Of a stretch of DNA of 64,000 nucleotides, positions 26,644 through 35,615 are shown one piece after another. Within the stretch, counting starts at the first letter, position 1. The number at the start of each line of letters is the position of its first letter. The notes beneath the pieces are model-generated. The model made no database searches and had not been told where the DNA came from. It saw only the letters and a program-made list of their open reading frames with translations. The DNA is from Sphaerobacter thermophilus DSM 20745 (GTDB lineage Bacteria; Chloroflexota; Chloroflexia; Thermomicrobiales; Thermomicrobiaceae), in the NCBI RefSeq assembly GCF_000024985.1, contig NC_013523.1:2170001-2234000 (forward strand). Direction: 5' to 3'. The position numbers were made by a program, and so were the translations under genes.

Positions 26644-28191
26644 TCACTCCCCTGCCGGCCAGCCGATGACGAAGCGGCCGACGGTGACGGAGCGCTCTGC
26701 GGCCGGGGGGTCGACCTCCGCGGTCGTGTCGACGACCCAGAGCCGGGCACCATGCGTCGCGAGCATGTCAGTCAGCAGCGCCGGCTGGTCCGTGACCACG
26801 ACCGTGTCGGGCTGCCCGGTCAGGATGCGCAGCGCGTAACCGGCATTGTAGGCGTCGGCTGGTGGGTGAGGCAGGACGACCGGAACGAAGGGCCGGCCGA
26901 GCGGGTCCGGCTCGCGAAGCGCCGTGGTCAGCACCGGGGCGAGTTCCCGTGTGTCCGGATCCGGGTAGTCGCGCGGCGGAGCCGCGAGCCGCCGGCCGAA
27001 ACTGGCGAGCAAGAGGACCACGCCGAGGACGGCGACGAGGCGCGCCGCGCGTTGGACATACCGGGACGTCGCTCCCCACCCGGTCGGGCGCAGATCCCAG
27101 AGGTCGAGTGCGGCGGCCGCCAGCGCGGGGAGGAGCAGGACGACGTTCGAGAGGAGGTAGCGCTCGGCGCCCGGGCCGAGATTCGCGAAGGTCGCCGTGA
27201 CCAGGATCAGCAGCAGTGCCTGCCCGCCGACGAACACCACGTGCACGCCCCAGCGCCGGGGGTGACGGAGAAGGAGCCAGAGCGCCGCGCCGGTTGAGGC
27301 GACCACCACGACCCGCACGATCTGGAGCAGCGCCCGGGGGTAGGCGAGAAGGCGCTGCAGCAGCGATGCGCTCACGTTCGCCGGGTCCAGCTCGGTCTTG
27401 ATCGCGGCCGTTTCCCGCGCGAACGCGAGGGGATCACCGAAATGGGCGTAGTTCTGCTGCAGCCACACGCCGATGAAGAGGAACGGGAGCAGCGCGCCCA
27501 GGACGACGCCAGCCTGCCGGCGGCCGCGCAGCCAGCCACGCAGCCAGCCGCCGCCCAGCACCAGCGCGGCCCAGACCGCGGCGTAGAACCACCCCTCGTA
27601 GCGAACGGCTGTGGCTGCCATGAGCGACAGGGCGCCGAGGACGAGCGGGCGGCCCGAGCCGGTGACCCACCAGCGGGCCAGGCCGAGCGCGGCGCCGCTG
27701 ACGAACGCATGGAACACCGGCTCGGCCATGCCGCTCACGGAGAACCAGACCTCGTATGGGAACGCCGCGACGACGAGCGCGGTCAGGGCCCCGGCCCGCC
27801 GCCCCGCAAGGGTGGCGCCGACGAGCGCCAGGTTGGTGATCGTGGCCAGCCCGGCGAGCGTGGCCAGCAGTTTCGGCGCGAGGTAAAGGTTGTCCCAGAT
27901 GGCCAGCGCGCCACCAAGCAACCAGAAGTGCAGCGGGAGCCAGACCCCGACTTCCCACCGCGGGTTCTGGAGCCACTCGTAGCCGTGGATGACGCGGGTG
28001 AAGCCATCGGCGTTGTACTCGACGAAGCCCAGCCGGAGCGACAGCCAGGCCAGCACCAGCCGGATACCCCAGGCCGCCGCGATGGCGATCCACAGGGAAT
28101 GAGGGTGAGCCCAAAAGCGCTCAGGCGTCTCGGGAAGAGCTAACGTGGCCTCGCGCCGCTGTGGTTGCACAGGTGTCCTGAGACGATCCAT
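26644..28191 (-). CDS. GT-C family membrane glycosyltransferase (GT39/ArnT-like)
   Basis: The product is 515 aa with about 10-12 membrane helices. The first periplasmic loop region has FVEYNADGFTRVIHGYEW, with the acidic residue expected in GT-C enzymes. WLPLHFWLLGGALAI and a late hydrophilic domain (ALREPDPLGRPFVPVVLPHPPADAYNAGYALRILTGQPDTVVV) follow. GT-C enzymes move sugars from polyprenyl-phosphate donors to acceptors on the outer face of the membrane. Donor and acceptor are not identifiable here. It lies between two other envelope-polysaccharide genes on the same strand. Confidence 0.75.
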   Translation of the reverse strand: MDRLRTPVQPQRREATLALPETPERFWAHPHSLWIAIAAAWGIRLVLAWLSLRLGFVEYNADGFTRVIHGYEWLQNPRWEVGVWLPLHFWLLGGALAIWDNLYLAPKLLATLAGLATITNLALVGATLAGRRAGALTALVVAAFPYEVWFSVSGMAEPVFHAFVSGAALGLARWWVTGSGRPLVLGALSLMAATAVRYEGWFYAAVWAALVLGGGWLRGWLRGRRQAGVVLGALLPFLFIGVWLQQNYAHFGDPLAFARETAAIKTELDPANVSASLLQRLLAYPRALLQIVRVVVVASTGAALWLLLRHPRRWGVHVVFVGGQALLLILVTATFANLGPGAERYLLSNVVLLLPALAAAALDLWDLRPTGWGATSRYVQRAARLVAVLGVVLLLASFGRRLAAPPRDYPDPDTRELAPVLTTALREPDPLGRPFVPVVLPHPPADAYNAGYALRILTGQPDTVVVTDQPALLTDMLATHGARLWVVDTTAEVDPPAAERSVTVGRFVIGWPAGE

Positions 28192-28352
28192 GTCCAGGTC
28201 CTACCCTACGACACGGGCAATGCGCCCGCGGCAGCGGCGCAGTCGTCGCTCGGCTTCGCGTTCCCGAGGCCCTGGATCTGTCCCCCTCCGGGATTACTCC
28301 CGATGCTCGGATCGCTCAGGTAGGAGACATATATAAAGGATGGGATCACGAC

Positions 28353-30119
28353 TCACTCTCCCACACGGAAGACATGGAACACCGGCGTCCCATCCCGTTG
28401 AGTAAACGTATGCTCCAGCCGTGGGGTGCGGCCGCTGGCGGAGACGAGCTGCTCCAACGACGCGAGCTGGTGAGAGGGATTCCCCGCCTCAGCGCGGACC
28501 AGGATGACCGGATCAGGCGCCGCCAGCAGGTCCTGTACCGTTGCCTCTGAGCCCGATCCGGACTCGGCCCCCGTCCCGGCAATCTCCAGCGGCTCGACAC
28601 GCCCCTGGGTCAGGATCATGATGTTCCACTTGACGCCTCGATCGAGCGCATAGGGCCGGGTGATGCCGTGCTCATCCAGATAGGCGGCCAGGTCGTAGAT
28701 GGCGCTGGAGAAGTCGCTCCGGCCGCCGCTCCGCGCCAGCGCGCGGTGGTACCGCGCGTCCACCCACAGGTCGCGCGCTATGAGCGGCACGAAGAGCAGC
28801 GTCACCACCACCGTCGCCGTCAGCGCCGGGCGCAGGCGCGATCGCAGCTTGCGCGCGAGCCAGCGGGAGCCGAAGACCGCGAAACCGGCGGTGAGCAACT
28901 GCGGGATCGGCAGCAGGATGAGCAGGCGGGTCGACTCCGGGATCGAGACGGTGAAGCAGCTCAGGAGCAACACAGCGAAGGCGAAGCCGAGGAGGAAGAC
29001 GGTCGAACGCCGGCAGCGCCGCAACTCCGGCACGCGGTGGACCAGGACGAGCAGCCCGACCGCGCTGACGGCCACCACCCACGGGTAGAGCGGGTTCGTG
29101 AAGATCCCGCCGTAGAACCAGAAGGAACCGCCGTTCAGGAGGGTCCTGAGCCCGTCGGCCACCGTCTCCAGGTTGTCCCAGAGGGTGGGGTTGTCGACGC
29201 CCTGGCCGGTCTGGGACGGGTTGGCCAGCTGGCCGAGGGAGCTGCCGCGTGTGACCACGTTGTAGTAGAGCACCGGGAAGGCACCGACGGCAGCGCCGGC
29301 CAGCGGGGAGAGCGCCTCGCGCTTGCTCCGGAACGGTAGATCGCGCTTCAGGCGGTCGATGGCCAGCTCCACCGTGTCGCGCACCGAGTAGGCGGCGTGG
29401 CGGTCCTCGCTGAGCCAGTCGGCCAGGACCAGGATGGCGTAGGCGATCGGCACGGCAAGGAGAAGCCAGCCGAAGAGGAGCCTCGTGGCAAGGCCGATGC
29501 CGGCTAGCAGTCCGATCAGGACAAGCCAGCGCGTGCCACCCCGTGTCTCACGCCCGCGCCATGCCAGGTAGGCCAGCATGATGCCGAGCATGATCGCGAC
29601 AAGGTGGGCGATGGCGGAAATCCCGACCCGCGTCCAGAAGACATAGGAGGGGAACATCGACAGCAGCAACGCCGCGCCCACCCCGACCCAGCGGTGGTAG
29701 ATCCGCCGTCCGATCAGATAGGTGAGGAACACGGCGAGCATCCCGGCCAGGATCGGCCAGAGGCGGATGGCGAGCACATCGACATCGAGCAGCCAGAAGA
29801 GCGGCAGCACGGCATAGGTGCTGACAATGCCCCAGGTGTCGCCGAGCATCACCGGGAAGGACCGCCCGAAGAGGTGGATACCGACTCCCCGCGGTAGGGT
29901 CACCGGATCCCCTCGGAGAATCTGCAAGGCGGGGACGACGTCGAAGGCCTCATCGTAGTGGAGGCCCGGCAGGTGATACTGGTACAGGCAGAGGGCGCCG
30001 AAGAGGACGATCGCCAGCGCAACCGCGCCGCGCGCCACCCAGCGCCCCAGGCTCCCCTCTCCAAGAGGCGTCTCGAGAGCCAGTTCCGCCCCCACCCTGC
30101 TCGGCTGCTCTGTGAGCAT
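28353..30119 (-). CDS. GT-C family membrane glycosyltransferase (PMT/GT39-like)
   Basis: The product is 588 aa. After TM1 comes GLHYDEAFDVVPALQILRG, with the D-E pair typical of GT39-type transferases binding a polyprenyl-phosphate sugar. About 11 further helices follow, and a C-terminal soluble domain (about 470-588: DEHGITRPYALDRGVKWNIMILTQ...) may bind the acceptor. The protein is expected in the cytoplasmic membrane with its active site outside. First gene of the three-gene surface-sugar group on this strand. The ATG at 30117-30119 has no close strong ribosome-binding site. Confidence 0.8.
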   Translation of the reverse strand: MLTEQPSRVGAELALETPLGEGSLGRWVARGAVALAIVLFGALCLYQYHLPGLHYDEAFDVVPALQILRGDPVTLPRGVGIHLFGRSFPVMLGDTWGIVSTYAVLPLFWLLDVDVLAIRLWPILAGMLAVFLTYLIGRRIYHRWVGVGAALLLSMFPSYVFWTRVGISAIAHLVAIMLGIMLAYLAWRGRETRGGTRWLVLIGLLAGIGLATRLLFGWLLLAVPIAYAILVLADWLSEDRHAAYSVRDTVELAIDRLKRDLPFRSKREALSPLAGAAVGAFPVLYYNVVTRGSSLGQLANPSQTGQGVDNPTLWDNLETVADGLRTLLNGGSFWFYGGIFTNPLYPWVVAVSAVGLLVLVHRVPELRRCRRSTVFLLGFAFAVLLLSCFTVSIPESTRLLILLPIPQLLTAGFAVFGSRWLARKLRSRLRPALTATVVVTLLFVPLIARDLWVDARYHRALARSGGRSDFSSAIYDLAAYLDEHGITRPYALDRGVKWNIMILTQGRVEPLEIAGTGAESGSGSEATVQDLLAAPDPVILVRAEAGNPSHQLASLEQLVSASGRTPRLEHTFTQRDGTPVFHVFRVGE

Positions 30120-30242
30120 GCGCCGTAGCCCTCCCGACGGATCGGCAGGCGCCGAGGCCTGCCCGCTCCCATCCTACCCAGGCCGCGCCACTCCGTCCAA
30201 CGAGCGCCACGAGGGCGGCGTCCCGCTGCGCTGAGCAGGGAC

Positions 30243-30273
30243 TTGCACCCGACCGGGCAAATAGATATACAAT
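30243..30273 (+). promoter_or_regulatory. Promoter of the SPW-repeat gene at 30343
   Basis: TTGCAC (30243-30248), a 17-base spacer and TATACA, continuing to TACAAT (30266-30273), in a local AT-rich patch about 70 bases upstream of the start codon. Confidence 0.6.
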
Positions 30274-30342
30274 CGCCCCGGGAGCCGGCGGCGGGGAAGC
30301 GCCCCGCGTCGCGGCGGTCATGGAGATAGGGAAGGAGAAGCG

Positions 30343-30693
30343 GTGCAGGCGCAACAGGCCCGTTCGTCGGCAGGGCTCAGCCTCATCCAGGCCCTCAATA
30401 TCGCCCTGGGTATCTGGATCCTGGGTTCTACCTACTGGTTGGGTTTGCAAGAGTACAAGGGCGCGCGGATCGCCAATGGAATGGGAGCTGCGCTGATCAT
30501 CGGCTTCGCCATTACCCAGCTCGCCATACCGCGGTGGCGCGTGTGGTCGTGGGTTGGCGTGCTGACCGGCGTCTTCGTGGCTGCGGCGCCCTTCCTCTTC
30601 GACTTCACCGTGATGACGGCCGGGACGATCAACAACGTGGTCTGCGGCATCCTGATGGCTCTGATCGCGGCCACCGGCCTCCTCCGCCGCTAG
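30343..30693 (+). CDS. SPW-repeat-type small membrane protein
   Basis: The product is 116 aa from a GTG at 30343, with GAAGGAG eight bases upstream. Four hydrophobic helices are visible (about 12-30, 43-61, 66-87, 92-112), in two halves of two helices each, as in SPW-repeat membrane proteins. The second half has AAPFLFDFT where the S-P-W motif is expected, so the motif is degenerate. Function is unknown. A better-conserved relative is at 51521-51901. Confidence 0.7.
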   Translation: MQAQQARSSAGLSLIQALNIALGIWILGSTYWLGLQEYKGARIANGMGAALIIGFAITQLAIPRWRVWSWVGVLTGVFVAAAPFLFDFTVMTAGTINNVVCGILMALIAATGLLRR

Positions 30694-30712
30694 CGCGTTT
30701 GATAGACCTCAT

Positions 30713-30739
30713 CCGGCCCCGCCTCCGCCGCGGGGCCGG
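30713..30739 (+). terminator. Hairpin after the SPW gene
   Basis: CCGGCCCCGC (30713-30722) pairs with GCGGGGCCGG (30730-30739) across a seven-base loop, 20 bases past the stop. There is no strong T-run. Confidence 0.65.
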
Positions 30740-30817
30740 GTCCGTATCTCTCCCCATTCACCACGCAGACTGTTGCGTTCATGTTGCACTCTCCGCACGT
30801 GCGCGGCGCGTCCGCTA

Positions 30818-30846
30818 TTGACGTCCGTGTAGAGTTGGGCCATATC
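30818..30846 (+). promoter_or_regulatory. Possible promoter of the LiaF-like/ABC operon
   Basis: TTGACG (30818-30823) lies 17 bases before CATATC (30841-30846). The -35 is good and the -10 weak. The position, about 75 bases upstream of the ATG at 30922, is suitable. Confidence 0.4.
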
Positions 30847-30921
30847 GTGTGGTAGGGCCGATTGCCGACCGATGGCGCGACTCCGGCAGCGGCTCACCGA
30901 AAGCCCGTTTGGGGGTGCATC

Positions 30922-31605
30922 ATGGCCCGAGAACTCACCGGACGCGCGCTCATCGGCCTGCTACTCGTCCTGCTCGGGGCCCTCTTACTGATCCAGACGC
31001 TGGGCGGGCCCGACGTCGGCCAGATCATCAGCGATTGGTGGCCACTGGCGATCATCGCCATCGGCCTGGCTCAACTCGCCGCCAGCCGGCACACGCGAGT
31101 CGGCCCGGCCATCCTCATCGCGGTCGGACTGGTGTTCCTGGCAAGCACGACCGGGCTCGTCCCCGGTTCGATCTGGAGCCTGTTCTGGCCGCTGGTGCTG
31201 ATCGCGATCGGCCTGTTCGTGATCCTGCGCCGCGGCCCGCGGCGGGCGAGCCTCGACCCGGCCGACGCGGTCAGCAGCTTCGTGATCTTCGGCGGCAACG
31301 ACATCGTGAACCGCTCCGAAGACTTCCAGGGCGGCTGGGCGACCGCGCTCTTCGGCGGGATCACACTCGATCTGCGGCAGGCACAACTCCTGCCGGCCGG
31401 CGCCACCCTCGACGTATACACGGCCTTCGGCGGGATCGACATCCTCGTCCCGCGCGGCTGGAACATCGCGATCAGCGGACTCCCGATCTTCGGGGGCTAC
31501 GAGGACAAGACCGACCAGGACGGACCGCTGCCACCGGACGCGCCGACGCTCACCGTCAACGCGGTCTGCCTGTTCGGCGGGGTAACTGTCAAGCACGAGC
31601 GGTAG
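30922..31605 (+). CDS. LiaF-like membrane protein (LiaI/LiaF transmembrane region plus C-terminal domain)
   Basis: The product is 227 aa from ATG 30922. Four short hydrophobic segments in the first 105 residues (LIGLLLVLLGALLLIQTL, WPLAIIAIGLAQLA, GPAILIAVGLVFLAS, FWPLVLIAIGLFVIL) have the W-P-L spacing of LiaI/DUF5668-type domains. The soluble C-terminal half has FGGITLDLRQAQL, AFGGIDILVPRGWNI and NAVCLFGGVTVKHER, the repeating beta pattern of cell-wall-active antibiotic response proteins. Related LiaF proteins sense envelope stress with a two-component system. None is visible here, but an ABC exporter follows 39 bases downstream. Confidence 0.8.
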   Translation: MARELTGRALIGLLLVLLGALLLIQTLGGPDVGQIISDWWPLAIIAIGLAQLAASRHTRVGPAILIAVGLVFLASTTGLVPGSIWSLFWPLVLIAIGLFVILRRGPRRASLDPADAVSSFVIFGGNDIVNRSEDFQGGWATALFGGITLDLRQAQLLPAGATLDVYTAFGGIDILVPRGWNIAISGLPIFGGYEDKTDQDGPLPPDAPTLTVNAVCLFGGVTVKHER

Positions 31606-31644
31606 GCGCGCCGCCAGGGGCGCCGCTGAAGGGAGGTGCGACGC

Positions 31645-32577
31645 ATGGGCCTCAGCCAGAACGGCCCGCCGGCTATCGAGTTCGCTGGGCTGACCAAGCG
31701 CTTCGGCACGTTTGTCGCCGTCAATCGGCTCACGTTCTCGGTCCCGGCTGGCTCCGTCTTCGGCTTCCTCGGCCCGAACGGGGCCGGGAAGACGACCACG
31801 ATCGGCATGCTGCTGGGCCTGATAGAGCCGGACGAGGGGACCGCCACCATCTTCGGCCACGACGTCCGCACCGACCTGCCGGCCGCGCTCGCCCGCACCG
31901 GCGCGCTGGTCGAGCGCCCCAGCTTCTACCCCTACCTCAGTGGGCGGACCAACCTGCGCTTGATGGCGCGCATCGCCGGGATCGACGACCCGAAGCGGAT
32001 CGACGCCGCGCTGGAGATGGTGGACCTCACGGCCCGCGCCAACGCCAACTTCGGCGGCTACTCCCAGGGGATGAAGCAGCGTCTGGGCATCGCCGCCGCG
32101 CTCCTGCTGGAGCCAGACCTGCTCATCCTCGACGAGCCGACCAACGGGCTCGACCCCGCCGGGCAGCACGAAATCCGCAGTCTGATCCGCGATCTCGCCA
32201 GCGCCGGACGGACCATCTTCCTCTCCAGCCACCTCCTCCATGAGGTGCAGGAGATCTGCACTCACGTCGCGATCATCCACCGCGGCACATTGATCGCCAG
32301 CGGTCCCCTGGCCGAGATCCTGGCCGGCGGCGAGCGGCTGGCGATCCGCGTGGATCGGCCGGAGGCCGCGGCGGACCTGCTGCGCAGACTCCCTGTGGTC
32401 CGCGGCGTCGAGGAGCAGGACGGGCACTTGCTGGTCGACGCACCGGTGGACGAGGCGGCTGCGCTCAACCGGGCGCTCGTCGAGGCGGGCTTCGCCGTCA
32501 GCGCCCTGGGCGTCCGCGAGAGCCGGTTGGAGGAGCGCTTCCTCGCGCTGACCGAGGCGCGCCGGGGGGAGGGTTGA
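31645..32577 (+). CDS. ABC transporter ATP-binding protein (DrrA/CcmA-type exporter)
   Basis: The product is 310 aa. ATG 31645 is chosen because GGGAGGTG lies at the proper distance, whereas the upstream GTG (31636) is part of that ribosome-binding site. Walker A is GPNGAGKTTT, the signature is GYSQGMKQR, and Walker B is LLILDEPTNGLD, followed by the H-loop in FLSSHLLHE. The last 80 residues form a C-terminal regulatory domain (RLAIRVDRPEAAADLLRRLP...). It powers the permease encoded next, most likely for export of a drug, peptide or lipid. The stop is one base before the permease ATG. Confidence 0.93.
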   Translation: MGLSQNGPPAIEFAGLTKRFGTFVAVNRLTFSVPAGSVFGFLGPNGAGKTTTIGMLLGLIEPDEGTATIFGHDVRTDLPAALARTGALVERPSFYPYLSGRTNLRLMARIAGIDDPKRIDAALEMVDLTARANANFGGYSQGMKQRLGIAAALLLEPDLLILDEPTNGLDPAGQHEIRSLIRDLASAGRTIFLSSHLLHEVQEICTHVAIIHRGTLIASGPLAEILAGGERLAIRVDRPEAAADLLRRLPVVRGVEEQDGHLLVDAPVDEAAALNRALVEAGFAVSALGVRESRLEERFLALTEARRGEG

Positions 32578-32578
32578 G

Positions 32579-33430
32579 ATGGCATCGCTCGGAACCCTGT
32601 TCGGCGTCGAGCTGGCCAAGATCGTTCGCCGGCCGATGACCTGGATCCTCGTGGTGATCCTCTTCGGGTTCACCGTGCTCGTCTACACCTCCCTGATCCT
32701 GGCGTTGGTGAGCGGATTCGAGGGGAACGTGACCGTCGAGGGCGCCGAAGGACAGAGCTTCGAGGACATGATCCTCCTGCCGGACGGCTTCTCGCTGGGC
32801 GTCGGGCTGGCGCAGGGCGTCGGCAGCGTGCTCCTGGCGATCCTGGCCGCCGGCACCTTCGGCAGCGAGTTCTCCTGGGGCACGCTGCGCACCATGCTGT
32901 TGATGCGTGCGGACCGGGTGCGCCTGCTGATCGCCAAGCTGCTGGTCCTGCTGCTGGCCGTGGTCGTCGTCATGCTCCTGGGAGCGGCGATCGGGCTGTT
33001 CGGGTCGTTGGTGGCGGGTATCGTGGTGGACGGGTCACTGCGCACCGACCAGTGGCTCACCGCCAGCTTCTTCCGCGACGCGGCCCGCCTGATGCTGATC
33101 GGCATGGTCTATTCGACCTTCTGGACGCTCTTCGCGGCGGCACTGACGATCGTCACCCGCTCGCTGGCGGCCGGGATCGGCGTGACCATGGCCGCCCTTT
33201 TCGTCGGGGACTTCACGACGAGCATCATCGCGGGGCTGGGTACGCTCGGCCGGTGGATCTCCCGCATCTTCCCGAACACCGCGCTCAACGCCTTGTCGAC
33301 CGGCACCGACCTGGTAGCGACCGACTGGGCCTGGATCGTCACCAACCTGGTGGGCTACACCGCGCTGATGCTCGCGATCGCGGTGGTGCGCTTCCGGCGC
33401 ATGAACATGATCTCGGGCGGCGGAGGGTAG
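32579..33430 (+). CDS. ABC-2 type transporter permease
   Basis: The product is 283 aa with six hydrophobic segments (about 20-45, 75-95, 115-145, 165-190, 195-215, 250-272). The AGTFGSEFSWGTLRTMLLM stretch after the second helix is typical of ABC-2 permeases partnered with CcmA/DrrA-type ATPases. The ATG at 32579 is separated by a single base from the ATPase stop (TTGAGATG), so the two are translated together. The substrate is unknown. The LiaF-like gene upstream suggests a link with envelope stress. Confidence 0.9.
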   Translation: MASLGTLFGVELAKIVRRPMTWILVVILFGFTVLVYTSLILALVSGFEGNVTVEGAEGQSFEDMILLPDGFSLGVGLAQGVGSVLLAILAAGTFGSEFSWGTLRTMLLMRADRVRLLIAKLLVLLLAVVVVMLLGAAIGLFGSLVAGIVVDGSLRTDQWLTASFFRDAARLMLIGMVYSTFWTLFAAALTIVTRSLAAGIGVTMAALFVGDFTTSIIAGLGTLGRWISRIFPNTALNALSTGTDLVATDWAWIVTNLVGYTALMLAIAVVRFRRMNMISGGGG

Positions 33431-33443
33431 GCGAACGCAGCCC

Positions 33444-34127
33444 TCACCACAGCCCCAGGTCAAGCCCCCGCTCCCCAGCGAGGACGCGGGCGGCGACCTG
33501 GGCACCGACGGCCCAGTAGCGGTCGGTGACGGGAACGAAGTCGGCAGCGCGCACCCGCGCCGCTTCGGCCGGCCCGAGGCCGCGGTTGGGTAGGACGGGA
33601 GCGCACAGGGCAGGTATCTCCAGATCGGCCTGCCCGCTGTCGGGGAAAAGCCGGACGAGGTCGTCGGCGCGGACGACGGTGAGCGCAGTGATCTCGTCCG
33701 GCGCGGGGCGGAGCCCCGCCAGCCCGTCGGGCACTACCGCCACGAAGACGCCCTGGATCTCACGATCGACCCAGCCGGGCCCACGACCGACCGCGCGGCG
33801 CGCGCCGACCGGCACCAGGTCGTCCAGCCCCAGGGGAAGGCCCAGCTCCTCCTCCGCCTCGCGCACCACCTCGGTCAGCGTCTCACCCGAGCGGTAGTGC
33901 CCGCCGACAGCCACGTCGAGGTGGTTGGGCACCGTGTCCTTGGTCGGGCTGCGGCGCTGGAACAAGACCTGAACGCATCCGTCCGGCCCCCGCCAGACGA
34001 CCCAGCAGTGGAACGACCGGTGCCAATCGCCGTCCCGGTGCACGGCGGCGCGGGGCTTGACCATTCCGGTCGGCACCCCCTCGGCCGTCAGAACATCGAA
34101 CAACTCATCGCGCGGGTCTGGCTCCAC
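33444..34127 (-). CDS. Nudix hydrolase (IDI/YfcD-like subfamily)
   Basis: The product is 227 aa from the GTG at 34125-34127, chosen because GGGAGAGAAGG lies just upstream. A longer frame exists but runs into the inverted repeat at 34246-34283. The Nudix box is GGHYRSGETLTEVVREAEEELGL, matching Gx5Ex7REUxEExGU. The N-terminal AAVHRDGDWHRSFHCWVVW segment resembles the isopentenyl-diphosphate-isomerase-like Nudix branch, whose members hydrolyse nucleoside diphosphate derivatives. The substrate is not predictable. It converges with the ABC permease. Confidence 0.88.
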   Translation of the reverse strand: MEPDPRDELFDVLTAEGVPTGMVKPRAAVHRDGDWHRSFHCWVVWRGPDGCVQVLFQRRSPTKDTVPNHLDVAVGGHYRSGETLTEVVREAEEELGLPLGLDDLVPVGARRAVGRGPGWVDREIQGVFVAVVPDGLAGLRPAPDEITALTVVRADDLVRLFPDSGQADLEIPALCAPVLPNRGLGPAEAARVRAADFVPVTDRYWAVGAQVAARVLAGERGLDLGLW

Positions 34128-34245
34128 GTCGGACCTTCTCTCCCTGGGAAATTCTGTGGCGTGCCGCTCCGGCCACGCCCGCCGAACCGCATGATACCGG
34201 TTCGCGAGTGTGGCCGGCGGATCGGCGTCCCTAGTTCGGATGTAT

Positions 34246-34283
34246 GCGGTCGGCGCGTGCCCGGGGGGTAAACCCCCGGGCAC
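34246..34283. repeat. Half copy of the MITE-like element
   Basis: GCGGTCGGCGCGTGCCCGG, then GGGGTAAACCCCCGGGCAC, makes a hairpin (stem CCCGGGGG/CCCCCGGG around TAAA). It matches one end of the elements at 2932-3106 and 60889-61049. It sits in the promoter-proximal region of the Nudix gene. Confidence 0.65.
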
Positions 34284-34379
34284 CCGCACCGGCGCAGGCC
34301 CCTCCCACTCTCTGGGTGACCGTCCCGCGCCCTATGCCTGCGCTGCCGGAAAGGCGCGACGCGTTCCGCCCGCGTCCGA

Positions 34380-35606
34380 TCATGCCGCGACGCGGCGGGT
34401 AACTCGAGCGGCGGCCAGGGTGATGCCGGTAGCACCGGCGATGACCGCACCCCCGATGGTAAGACGTCGCCGGGTCAGGCCGACCGACGCGGGGTAGAGA
34501 AGCAGGCTCGCGGCGCTCGCCAGGAGCGCGGTGCGGCCGCGGCGGTAGGCTGCCTGCCGGACGGCAATGATCGTCGTCCGGCGCTCCCCCAGGGCCGCGC
34601 GGTGGCGGTAGCCATAGGTGTCGCCGTGCAGGTCGAGGGTCAGGATCGACGCGGCCGCACCCGGCCCCGTGGGATGGTTCGGATCCCAGACGAGCACCTC
34701 GACGCGGTCCGGCGACTCCTGGCGGAAGCCATAGGGAACGACCGTGTGCCCCTCTCCGACCAACGCTCGGGCGATGTCGCGCCGCCAGGGGCGCGGGACG
34801 CCGATGTCCCAGCAGCGGTCGCTGCGACCGCTCGACAGCAGGTCGGCACGAAAGCGGCGGAATGCCCGGGCCGGGCCGGGCCAGAAGAACCACGGCGCGG
34901 AGGAGAGCAGGGCGCGGTCGGTCAACTGCCGGCCGTGGAGGATGATGACCTCGTTGAGCAGGTTGGCGCCCGGAGGCAGCGCATCGAGGCTCTGCTCCAG
35001 CGCCGCCCGCGCCATGCCGGTGCACAGGCCCCCATGCGGCGCGCCGGACTCGCCACCAAGTAAGACGACGGCGCCGTAGAGCCCGCGGAAGAACGCCTGC
35101 GGCAGGAGCGTCAGCCGGTAGGTGCGTGCGAAGAGGGCCGGGTCCGGCCGGACGACACCCAGGTCCGCCACGGTGTTCGCGAACGGGAGGGAGTGCCGCG
35201 CGGGGTCGAACTGACTGTAAGCCTCGACGGTGACGGCGACCGACGTCTCCGCCGAGGCAGCCACTCGCCCGTCGCGCAAGACCTCGACCCGGAGGGGAAC
35301 GGTGTAGTCGCCGGGCAGCCCGCGCGGGTAGACCGTCCAGGAGACGCTCGACTCGCCCGCCGGGAGGAAGCGTGTGGTGCCGGGCAGCGTCAGCCAGCCG
35401 CGCGGCACGGTGAGACGCACCTGCACGCCGCGCTGGGACCCGGCGCCCTCGGTTGCCAGGACATCGCCAAGTGTGGCTGTCACGTGGATGCGATCGGGGT
35501 GGTAGCGGAACGCGGGCGTCCCGGGCGTGTTGGCGTAGCGCAAGCGCGTGAGTGGCGCGCCATCCGCCCCAGTCACGGCCAGGGCGAGCGGGGAGCGGCC
35601 CATCAC
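34380..35606 (-). CDS. Uncharacterised protein, possible papain-like fold, last gene of the ftsZ-nrdR group
   Basis: The product is 408 aa. The first 150 residues look beta-rich. Around residue 200 is GAPHGGLCTGMARAALE. Later come EGHTVVPYGF and VLVWDPNHP, a Cys-His-Asp order that resembles papain/C39-like peptidases. I infer the fold from this order only, and catalytic activity is unproven. Two hydrophobic stretches at the C-terminus (LLASAASLLLYPASVG, IGGAVIAGATGITLAA) suggest membrane attachment. The start is nine bases from the nrdR stop, so it is probably co-transcribed with ftsZ and nrdR. No named family is recognised. Confidence 0.6.
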   Translation of the reverse strand: MMGRSPLALAVTGADGAPLTRLRYANTPGTPAFRYHPDRIHVTATLGDVLATEGAGSQRGVQVRLTVPRGWLTLPGTTRFLPAGESSVSWTVYPRGLPGDYTVPLRVEVLRDGRVAASAETSVAVTVEAYSQFDPARHSLPFANTVADLGVVRPDPALFARTYRLTLLPQAFFRGLYGAVVLLGGESGAPHGGLCTGMARAALEQSLDALPPGANLLNEVIILHGRQLTDRALLSSAPWFFWPGPARAFRRFRADLLSSGRSDRCWDIGVPRPWRRDIARALVGEGHTVVPYGFRQESPDRVEVLVWDPNHPTGPGAAASILTLDLHGDTYGYRHRAALGERRTTIIAVRQAAYRRGRTALLASAASLLLYPASVGLTRRRLTIGGAVIAGATGITLAAARVTRRVAA

Positions 35607-35615
35607 CGGTCTCGC

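Noticed and set aside
34128-34289. N-terminal extension of the Nudix protein
   Set aside because: The extra residues partly derive from the inverted repeat at 34246-34283, and a good Shine-Dalgarno precedes the GTG at 34127.
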